Assembly: GCA_016195915.1 (NCBI GenBank)
Contig: JACPYS010000048.1
Span: 1 to 32,707 of the forward strand
Reading direction: 5' to 3'
Origin: Betaproteobacteria bacterium
GTDB taxonomy: Bacteria; Pseudomonadota; Gammaproteobacteria; Burkholderiales; SG8-39
Length of the DNA: 32,707 nucleotides
The translations under genes were made by a program, and so were the position numbers. The notes below the pieces were generated by a model that was not told the origin of the DNA, did not search any database, and was given only the letters and a program-made list of their open reading frames with translations. Shown here piece after piece: positions 16,205 to 22,209 of this stretch (position 1 is the first letter of the stretch; the number at the start of each line of letters is the position of its first letter).

Positions 16205-17155
16205 ATGGACCTTCGACAGCTTCGATATTTCACGCAGATCGTCGAAAGCGGCAGTCTCTCCAAGGCGTCGCGGCAGCTGTTTATTGCTCAGCCTGCGCTC
16301 AGTCAGCAACTTTCCAAGCTCGAGAGCGAAGTCGGCAAGTCTTTGCTGAACCGCTCGTCCAAGGGCGTCGCCCCGACCGATAACGGCCTCGCCCTCTATC
16401 ATCACGCGAGATTCATGCTGCGCCAACTCGACCAGGCGCTGTCCATCGCGCGCCAGGATACCAAGGCGGTGCACGGCATGGTCTCCGTGGGCCTCGCCGC
16501 GACGACGGTGTCGGCCATCGGCCTGCCGCTCGTGCGCGGCATCCGCGAGCGCTATCCGAGCATTTTGCTCAACGTGGTCGAGGGCATGAGCGGCCACCTC
16601 GGGCAGATGATGCGCATGGGCCAGCTCGATCTCGCGGTGCTGTTCAATAGCGACGTCGCTCCCGACGTGACCGTCGAATCGCTGCTGGAGGAAGAACTCT
16701 TCGTGATGCTTCCCAGACACAGCACGCTCGTCGCGCCACGGCGCACCACCATCACCATTGCCGAGGCGGCCGCCTTACCGCTCATCCTTCCCACCAGTGC
16801 GCACGGCCTGCGGCGGCGTATCGCCGCCGAGTTCGAGCAACGCAGCCTCGTCGCGCGTATCGTCGCTGAGATCGATTCGCTGTCGCTGCTCATGAACTGC
16901 GTCTACAACGGCATGGGCGCCACCATCAAGCCCATGTCCGCGATCTTTCTCGAGCACGAACGCGGCAAGAAATGGCGCGCGCTGTCGGTGTCCGATGCGC
17001 ACATGAGCCGGCGCAACTACCTTTACTCGCTCCCACCTGAGCGGCTCTCGACCGCGGCGGCGGTCGTCGCCGCCGAACTGAAACAGACCGCGCACCGCCT
17101 CATTGAGGCGGGCGACTGGTCGGGCGTCGAGCGCGTCGGGCTGTCGCCGGTCTAG
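16205..17155 (+). CDS. LysR-family transcriptional regulator (Nac-like)
   Basis: The 316-residue protein has the N-terminal winged HTH of LysR regulators: MDLRQLRYFTQIVESGSLS, then IAQPALSQQLSKLE (recognition helix) and LLNRSSKGVAPTDNG. A linker helix and an effector domain from about residue 90 follow. Its N terminus resembles the Nac group. The ATG at 16205 has AGGGGAGG 6 bp upstream (16191-16198) and starts the HTH exactly, so I prefer it to an in-frame start 24 bp earlier. It is divergent from the cupin/liv operon with a palindromic operator between. It probably activates that operon in response to its substrate or an intermediate and represses its own gene. Confidence 0.92.
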   Translation: MDLRQLRYFTQIVESGSLSKASRQLFIAQPALSQQLSKLESEVGKSLLNRSSKGVAPTDNGLALYHHARFMLRQLDQALSIARQDTKAVHGMVSVGLAATTVSAIGLPLVRGIRERYPSILLNVVEGMSGHLGQMMRMGQLDLAVLFNSDVAPDVTVESLLEEELFVMLPRHSTLVAPRRTTITIAEAAALPLILPTSAHGLRRRIAAEFEQRSLVARIVAEIDSLSLLMNCVYNGMGATIKPMSAIFLEHERGKKWRALSVSDAHMSRRNYLYSLPPERLSTAAAVVAAELKQTAHRLIEAGDWSGVERVGLSPV

Positions 17156-17193
17156 GGAAGGCCGCGCGACGCCCGGGGCTAGTCTCGGGCAAA

Positions 17194-17268
17194 TGTCGTC
17201 CTCGCGAACGCGGGGACCCAGAATTTTCAAAGCGCTGCCGGGTTCCCGCTTGCGCGGGAAGGACGTGC
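17194..17268. repeat. Nested palindromic repeat, dRS3/REP-like, copy 2
   Basis: The same architecture as the copy in the liv operon: GTCCTCGCG...CGCGGGGAC CCAG, a spacer, then a CCGGG junction, TTCCCGC TTGC GCGGGAA and GGAC. It is more diverged on the left arm. It lies 38 bp after the lysR stop and may help end that transcript. It sits between lysR and the flavoprotein remnant. Confidence 0.7.
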
Positions 17269-17280
17269 TTCAGACACTTT

Positions 17281-17412
17281 CTAGTTTTTCGCGCTTGCGT
17301 TGCTCCCCGCAATGCGACCGAACACCGAGCCGTTGGTGAGACCCGTTCCGCCGGGATAGTTGAAGTAGAAGATGCCGCCCACCAGTTCGCCGTCGAGAGC
17401 GTGAGCTTCCTG
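17281..17412 (-). pseudogene. C-terminal remnant of an FAD-dependent dehydrogenase (tricarballylate dehydrogenase-like)
   Basis: About 35 codons on the minus strand read GELVGGIFYFNYPGGTGLTN (residues 8-27 of this segment) and then SVFGRIAG before a stop at 17281-17283. This is the conserved C-terminal FAD-contact segment of the fumarate reductase/tricarballylate dehydrogenase flavoproteins, where GE.VGG..YFNYPGGTGL..G.VFGR.AG is typical. Upstream of GELVGG the frame no longer resembles the family (the expected PGLYAAG is absent). The rest of the gene, over 400 residues, is missing. It is therefore a relic left by deletion, beside the palindromic repeat. It may be the trace of a second flavoprotein once linked to the LysR-controlled pathway. 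Confidence 0.6.
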
Positions 17413-17621
17413 CGCGCGGCGGCGATCACGATTATCAAGGAAAGCAATCGCCGCGACGCAAGAGCAATGGATTCCAAGCCTTCAGTGCAAACCAATGTAC
17501 CATTGCTCCGTTAGCGGACTTCCGAGTACGCGTCACCGTGATTGAAGACGCAACTGGCACGAACCGCTTCTCATCGTGCGTTGCGGAGGCAATATTGACC
17601 CACGAGGTGGGTGTCGAGAAT

Positions 17622-18611
17622 ATGAGTAACCACGCATCGTCGGCGGGGCGGTTCTGGCTCGGGATACTCGTGCTGGGAGTGAGCCTCGTCTGGGCGACTC
17701 CGCTCGTTGCACAGCCTTCCTCACTTTCGGTGCACGAGCGGGGAAAGGTGCTCTACGAGCGGCATTGCGCTGTTTGCCACGGTCCCGACGGCCGGGCGGA
17801 CACGCCCGTGGGCCGGCTTCTGAAGCCAGGGCCGCGCAACTTCGCCGATCCGATCGAAATGGCACGCCTGACTGTCGACCGGATATACCGCTCCATCAAG
17901 GAAGGCAAGCCTGGAACGGCAATGGCGGCTTGGAAGGAGGTACTGGCCGAGACCGAGATCGGTGACGTGATCGACTACATTCACAGTCTTTCGGCGCCCG
18001 GAAAGAAAGCGCCACTGTCTTCCGAGCGGCTTAGCCTTGAGGTAGGTCGCCGGATCTTTCAGAAAGAGTGTGCGTACTGCCACGGCGTGGACGGGCGGGC
18101 GGACAGCGAGATTGCCAAAATCCTGAATCCTCCACCGCGCGATTTTTCGGATCCCGTCGCGATGGCGCGGGTCGACGACGGACGGATGTACTTGGCGATC
18201 TATAGGGGCCGGCCGGGAACAGCCATGGGCGGCCGCGGCGAACTGTTGGCCCCGGCGGAAATCATCGACGTGATGCGCTATGTCCGTAGCCTGGTGCGCC
18301 CGCTGCCCGCGGGGATGACCGCTGCCCAGCTGGACGTTCGCGTGGGCGATCAGATCTATCACCAGCATTGCATCGCGTGCCACGGCGATGCCGGCGATGG
18401 GCGCACTTCGCTCGGCCAGCATCTCGTGCCCCCTCCGCGCGACTTCACCAAATCCGGCGAGATGGCATCGATCAACGACAATGAACTTACCCAAGCCATC
18501 ATGCACGGGCGTGCGGGAACGGCTATGGCGCCTTGGGGGGGAGTCCTGAACAAGGACGACGTCCGTCGCGTGATCCGCTTCATCCGGCAGAGCTTCTCGC
18601 GCGCCCGGTGA
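17622..18611 (+). CDS. Three-domain c-type cytochrome (three tandem monoheme domains)
   Basis: The 329-residue protein has a signal peptide (residues 1-30, cleavage near PLVA) and three cytochrome c domains about 100 residues apart. The heme sites are CAVCH (C49), CAYCH (C150) and CIACH (C250), each followed by a distal Met in a GTAM motif (M101, M202, M302). Each repeat also carries a (P/G)PR(N/D)F segment between heme site and Met. His/Met ligation suggests mid to high redox potential and periplasmic electron transfer. I chose ATG 17622 because it starts a proper signal peptide; the frame is open 84 bp further upstream. It is followed 57 bp later by a PF04392 binding protein gene. It may hand electrons to or from the multiheme locus nearby, but its partner is not evident. 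Confidence 0.9.
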   Translation: MSNHASSAGRFWLGILVLGVSLVWATPLVAQPSSLSVHERGKVLYERHCAVCHGPDGRADTPVGRLLKPGPRNFADPIEMARLTVDRIYRSIKEGKPGTAMAAWKEVLAETEIGDVIDYIHSLSAPGKKAPLSSERLSLEVGRRIFQKECAYCHGVDGRADSEIAKILNPPPRDFSDPVAMARVDDGRMYLAIYRGRPGTAMGGRGELLAPAEIIDVMRYVRSLVRPLPAGMTAAQLDVRVGDQIYHQHCIACHGDAGDGRTSLGQHLVPPPRDFTKSGEMASINDNELTQAIMHGRAGTAMAPWGGVLNKDDVRRVIRFIRQSFSRAR

Positions 18612-18668
18612 GCGACGGGACTGAGGGTTCATTTTCCCGGCCGTTCCTGGTGTCGTTGAGGTGATCTG

Positions 18669-19664
18669 GTGAGCACGCGTCGAAGATTTTTGCATGCGTT
18701 CAGCCTCGGCACCCTCGCCGCAGCGGCCCTCCCATGCTTTGCCGCGCGGTCGGCCAAACTTTGGCGCATTGGGTTTCTCGCGCCGCGCGCGCGTCCCGTT
18801 TCCCTGGAGAACGATTATTACGGTGCTTTCCTCAAGGGCATGCGCGAACTCGGTTACGTCGAAGGCAGGAACTTTGTCGTCGAGTGGCGATTTGCCGACG
18901 GAAAACTCGAACGTCTTCCCGGCCTCGCCGCGGACCTGGCCGGCGCAAAGGTCGATATCATTGTTTGCGTGGGCACGGCGGCGACACGCGCGGCGCAGCA
19001 GGCGGCCCCCAACTCGTCAATCGTTCACACAGGCGTTCCCGATCCGGTGGGCAGCGGCTTTGCGGCCAGTTTGGCGCGGCCCGGTGGCAAGCTCACCGGT
19101 CCGTCCGCCAATACTTCCGATATGGGCCCGGCGCAGCTCGAGCTGCTGAAGATCGTAACGCCCGTGTTGTCGCGGATTGCTGTTCTGTTGAATCCAGCCT
19201 CAGCTTCCCACGCCGCCTATCTGAAAAATGTCCAGTCCGGAATGCAGAAGGCCGGAATAAAGCTCGTTCGAGTTGACGCACAGAGCGCGCGCGAGATCGA
19301 GCGCGGCTTCACCCTGATGGCGAAGGAGCGCGCCGATGCGCTCATCATCACCAGCGACCCGCTTTTCTTTCAGCAGCGACGGCAGATTTCAGAATTGGCG
19401 GCGAAGTACAAGCTGGCGTCGATATTCGGTTTTCGCGAATACGTCCAAGCCGGCGGTTTGATGAGCTACGGGCATAGCGTCTCCGAAAATTACCGTAGCG
19501 CCGCAGCCTACGTCGACAAAATCTTGCGGGGCGCCAATCCCGGCAGGCTGCCGATTGAACAGCTAGCCAAGCTCGAACTGTTCGTCAATCTCGGCACCGC
19601 GAAAGCGCTTGGCCTGACGATTCCGCGAGAACTGCTGCGCCGCGCCGACGGGGTCATCGACTGA
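18669..19664 (+). CDS. ABC transporter substrate-binding protein, PF04392 (TrpX-like) family
   Basis: The 331-residue protein has a Tat-like N terminus (STRRRFLHAFSLG) with a signal cleaved near CFAAR. The mature part starts WRIGFLAPRA and shows the family hallmarks: MRELGYVEGRNFVVEWRFADGK, LPGLAADLAGAKVDIIV, GVPDPVGSGFAASLARPGGKLTG, and near the C terminus KLELFVNLGTAKALGLTIP. The family binds diverse ligands in the periplasm, with tryptophan or tyrosine in TrpX members. No permease or ATPase gene is adjacent, so it is an orphan component, common in betaproteobacteria. The GTG start has GAGGTG upstream. Its stop at 19664 is 2 bp from the end of a small minus-strand frame. Confidence 0.9.
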   Translation: MSTRRRFLHAFSLGTLAAAALPCFAARSAKLWRIGFLAPRARPVSLENDYYGAFLKGMRELGYVEGRNFVVEWRFADGKLERLPGLAADLAGAKVDIIVCVGTAATRAAQQAAPNSSIVHTGVPDPVGSGFAASLARPGGKLTGPSANTSDMGPAQLELLKIVTPVLSRIAVLLNPASASHAAYLKNVQSGMQKAGIKLVRVDAQSAREIERGFTLMAKERADALIITSDPLFFQQRRQISELAAKYKLASIFGFREYVQAGGLMSYGHSVSENYRSAAAYVDKILRGANPGRLPIEQLAKLELFVNLGTAKALGLTIPRELLRRADGVID

Positions 19665-19666
19665 AA

Positions 19667-19771
19667 TTAATCTCCCTCGTGCGAACATTCACCCAGGGGC
19701 CAGTTGAATATGCAAATCGCCGCAAACGTCGCCAGCGCGCCCACCATGATCAGAACCGTCAGCCCGTCCAT
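19667..19771 (-). CDS. Possible 34-residue small membrane protein
   Basis: An ATG with AGGTGA 5 bp upstream opens a 34-codon frame: MDGLTVLIMVGALATFAAIC followed by IFNWPLGECSHEGD. It has one clear transmembrane segment (residues 4-22), then a polar tail. It lies 85 bp downstream of the monoheme cytochrome c gene on the same strand. The opening vaguely recalls small HIG1/twin-TM proteins, but the second half does not match and I do not recognise the family. The evidence is the ribosome site and the hydrophobic design, so it may be a chance frame. Confidence 0.4.
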   Translation of the reverse strand: MDGLTVLIMVGALATFAAICIFNWPLGECSHEGD

Positions 19772-19856
19772 ACGTCACCTGTCGTCCTTAACTCGGTACA
19801 AGAAATGTACAACTCATTGCGGGCTCCCGGCTCGCGTAGAGCGTCTCGAGGAAAAG

Positions 19857-20192
19857 TTATTTCGTCAGCACCCACTCGGCCAGTTCATGAAGCTCGGCGT
19901 CGCTGATTTTTGCCGCCGGGTTGGGCGGCATGGGAATTTGGCCGTAGGCGCCCTTGCTGCCGCTGCGAACCATTTTCTCGAGCTTGGCGGCCGCATCGCT
20001 CTCGCCCTTGTGCTTCGCGGCAACGTCCTTGTACGCCGGACCGACGCCCTTCTTATCGACGCTGTGGCAGGCCGTGCAGCCGCCTTTTTTCATGATGTCC
20101 TGCGCTTTCGCATCATCCAGCGCGGCGTTGGCGGAGGCTGCACATATCGCCAACATGCTCGCAGCGGTCAAGCCGGAAAGTAGAATTTTCAA
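19857..20192 (-). CDS. Class I cytochrome c (c551/c552-type, monoheme)
   Basis: The 111-residue precursor has a signal peptide (cleavage near ASANA at residue 23) and one heme site, CTACH (C39). GVGPAYKDVAAKHKG follows the site and a distal Met lies in IPMPPN (M88), the c551/c5-type pattern. The mature protein of about 88 residues would be a soluble periplasmic carrier with His/Met heme. The start is a TTG at 20192: AGGAGA lies 5 bp before it and a normal signal peptide follows. The ATG at 20210 would place the ribosome site inside the gene. It lies 41 bp beyond a terminator that ends the tetraheme gene, so it probably has its own promoter. It is a good candidate for electron supply to the outer-membrane system. 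Confidence 0.9.
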   Translation of the reverse strand: MKILLSGLTAASMLAICAASANAALDDAKAQDIMKKGGCTACHSVDKKGVGPAYKDVAAKHKGESDAAAKLEKMVRSGSKGAYGQIPMPPNPAAKISDAELHELAEWVLTK

Positions 20193-20232
20193 GAGAATCT
20201 CCTGTTGCATTTGTTTGCCGTATGCACTTCAA

Positions 20233-20265
20233 GAAAACGCGGGCCGACCGACTAGGCCAGCCCGC
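20233..20265 (-). terminator. Rho-independent terminator of the tetraheme cytochrome gene
   Basis: On the minus strand GCGGGCTGGCC and GGTCGGCCCGC form an 11-bp stem (two G-T pairs) around a 5-nt loop, followed by GTTTTC. It begins 17 bp after the tetraheme stop and separates that gene from the monoheme cytochrome c. Confidence 0.75.
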
Positions 20266-20282
20266 AGGCTTGTTCGCGATTG

Positions 20283-21074
20283 TTACTTCTTATGGCACTG
20301 CAGGCAGAGGTAGCCGTCAGACTGTGCGCTGCCGGTAATTTTTCCACGCAGAAACAGGTCGTCCACGGCAGCCTTGTTGTGCGGGTCGTGACAGGTCGAG
20401 CACTCGATGCCGGTCTTTGCCGCAACGGGCCCGGCGCTGATCCCACCGGTACCGTCGTCATTGAACAGTCGGATGTTGGCTGAAGCTAGAGAAGTAGGAT
20501 CGGCCTGCCATTCAGTCAAGACCGCCAAGGAGCCCGTTGTCGTTCCGTTATAGGTGCTCGCGGCATTGCCAAAGGGATAGGGCATGGCAACCGGATGGTT
20601 GCCCTTCATCGCCCCCCCCACGCCTCCGGTAGCGCCCACCACGAAATTGGGGTCGACATCATTCATCGTCTTGGTGGATAACTGATCGGATCCCCCGTGA
20701 CTGCCTTCCTTGAACCAGGCGATATCGCCGATCGCCACACTGCCATCGTGGCAGCTCAGGCACTTTGCCGTCGGCCCTTTATACGTATTGCCGACGAAAC
20801 TGGGGAAAGTCGTGCCCGCCGTGGTTTTGGCAACGTCCCACGAAAAGGTGTTGGTGGAAAGGGTATGGTTCCACAACAACTGGCTTGTTATCGCTTTGTG
20901 GGGGGTGTGGCAGTACGTGCACAAACCGACCGCGGTGCTGCCGTTTACCCCGTTGGAAGTAAAATCGTGCGCGGTGGCCGCGATACCAGTCCCCGCGTCC
21001 CCTGGCGCCGCAAATGAAACAACGGGCGAGAGCACCAGTACTGCCAATCCCATTCTTAGTCCGGAAAGTCTCAT
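20283..21074 (-). CDS. Tetraheme c-type cytochrome, OmcE-like (candidate filament subunit), paralog A
   Basis: The 263-residue precursor has a signal peptide (cleavage near SFAAPG) and four heme sites: CTYCH (C52), CLSCH (C105), CSTCH (C225) and CLQCH (C257). The framework is IAATAHDFTS, LCTYCHTPH, LLWNHTLS, KCLSCHDGSVAIGD, GNHPVAMPYP, IECSTCHDPHNK and YLCLQCH at the end. HD(F/L)...CxxCHTPH...WN followed by CLSCHDG and CxxCHDPH is the pattern of OmcE-type tetraheme cytochromes, which polymerise into extracellular heme filaments in Geobacter. Extra conserved His residues suit bis-His ligation. AGGGGAG precedes the ATG. It is divergent from a close paralog across 316 bp. Filament formation is inferred from family resemblance, not shown. 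Confidence 0.88.
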   Translation of the reverse strand: MRLSGLRMGLAVLVLSPVVSFAAPGDAGTGIAATAHDFTSNGVNGSTAVGLCTYCHTPHKAITSQLLWNHTLSTNTFSWDVAKTTAGTTFPSFVGNTYKGPTAKCLSCHDGSVAIGDIAWFKEGSHGGSDQLSTKTMNDVDPNFVVGATGGVGGAMKGNHPVAMPYPFGNAASTYNGTTTGSLAVLTEWQADPTSLASANIRLFNDDGTGGISAGPVAAKTGIECSTCHDPHNKAAVDDLFLRGKITGSAQSDGYLCLQCHKK

Positions 21075-21390
21075 AACGAATCACTCCCCTAAAGTATTTG
21101 CGAATTCAGCCGTTGATAGTTCAAAACCACGAGACCAAAAACGAATTTCCATCATCTCGCTGAATGATTGAGCAACGATCGTGCCCATCGCTTCCCCAAT
21201 AGCTGCTAAGCGACCGCCTAGCAATACAACTGGCTGAGAAAAAACGTGTTTTTGTTTTCGCCGCAACGAATATTTCTGATTCCGTTGGGTTCCCGCTTGC
21301 GTTTTTTTTTTGCAGGAATTCGGAATAACCGGGATCGCGTGTGATTTTCTGGAATTCAAGCGCTAAAATCGGAACAGGAGCGAAACCATC
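21075..21390. promoter_or_regulatory. Divergent intergenic region between the two tetraheme cytochrome genes
   Basis: This 316-bp AT-richer stretch must hold both promoters. On the plus strand GG at 21287-21288 and GC at 21299-21300 have the exact 10-bp gap of a sigma-54 -24/-12 promoter, within TGGGTTCCCGCTTGC; TGG and TTGC match but the middle of the -24 element does not. The same bases form half of the palindromic repeat seen at 17194-17268, so the match may be a relic. A run of T follows. No convincing -24/-12 element was seen towards paralog A. Confidence 0.35.
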
Positions 21391-22170
21391 GTGAAATGGA
21401 CCGCGTCAACAAGAATGCTCACGCTGGCGGCACTGGCGTTGGCATGTTCATCCTCCTGGGGCGGGGCAGGGGACGGGTTGGTGAATACAGCACACGATTT
21501 CACGTCGAACCCCAACGTGACACTGACTGGCGGACGAGGCTCGGTGGGTCTGTGCACGTTCTGCCATACCCCGCACAGCGCGGTATCGACGCAACTGGGG
21601 TGGAACCACACGCTTTCCAAGAATGTGTTCGACTATGGCGTGGCTGCGACGACCGCCGGCACCCCGTATCCGAAAATCAAGGGCGATACCTACAAAGGGC
21701 CGTCGGTCAAGTGCTTGAGCTGCCATGACGGCAGCGTGGCGATCGGCGACGTCGCTTCGTTCAGGCAGGGCGCCGGCGTCTTGTCTGCCGACAAGATCGG
21801 ATCGAACGGTTTCGCGGTGAACAGACAGGTGGGCGCCAGTGGCAATATGGCCGGAAGCCACCCGGTCGCCATGCCCTACCCGCTTTACAGGACCGCCAAC
21901 ACCTATAACGGCATCACCAGCGGCGCCCAGCTTGCGGCGAACGATTGGGTGCCCGATCCCACCACCAATAACATCCGCTTGTATTCCGACGATGGCGCGG
22001 GAAACATCGTTCCCGCAGCGAAAGCGGGTGCCACAGGCATCGAGTGTTCGTCCTGCCACGATCCGCACAACAAGGCGTCGAGGGACGAGTTTTTCCTGCG
22101 CGGCATGCTTGGCGGAGGCACCCAGGCAAGCGGGTACCTCTGCGCCCAATGCCATGCCAAGGGTTACTGA
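21391..22170 (+). CDS. Tetraheme c-type cytochrome, OmcE-like (candidate filament subunit), paralog B
   Basis: The 259-residue precursor matches paralog A along its whole length: NTAHDFTSN, LCTFCHTPH (C55), GWNHTLSKN, KCLSCHDGSVAIGD (C108), GSHPVAMPYP, IECSSCHDPHNK (C219) and YLCAQCH (C251). It has four hemes with the same spacing and a similar tail. The signal peptide spans roughly the first 23 residues; the Cys at 19 lacks a good lipobox, so I expect a soluble exported protein. The start is a GTG with CAGGAG upstream. Divergent transcription of two such paralogs suggests either two filament types used in different conditions or subunits of a mixed filament. It converges on the 583-residue multiheme gene, 39 bp away. 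Confidence 0.88.
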   Translation: MKWTASTRMLTLAALALACSSSWGGAGDGLVNTAHDFTSNPNVTLTGGRGSVGLCTFCHTPHSAVSTQLGWNHTLSKNVFDYGVAATTAGTPYPKIKGDTYKGPSVKCLSCHDGSVAIGDVASFRQGAGVLSADKIGSNGFAVNRQVGASGNMAGSHPVAMPYPLYRTANTYNGITSGAQLAANDWVPDPTTNNIRLYSDDGAGNIVPAAKAGATGIECSSCHDPHNKASRDEFFLRGMLGGGTQASGYLCAQCHAKGY

Positions 22171-22209
22171 GCACTGGTTGCGTCGGGAGTAATGGCGCGC
22201 CCCAAGGCC

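Noticed and set aside
17555-17569. TGGCACG, a perfect sigma-54 -24 element upstream of the three-domain cytochrome
   Set aside because: At the required 10-bp spacing the -12 position reads TT instead of GC; the nearest GC is at 8 bp, too short.
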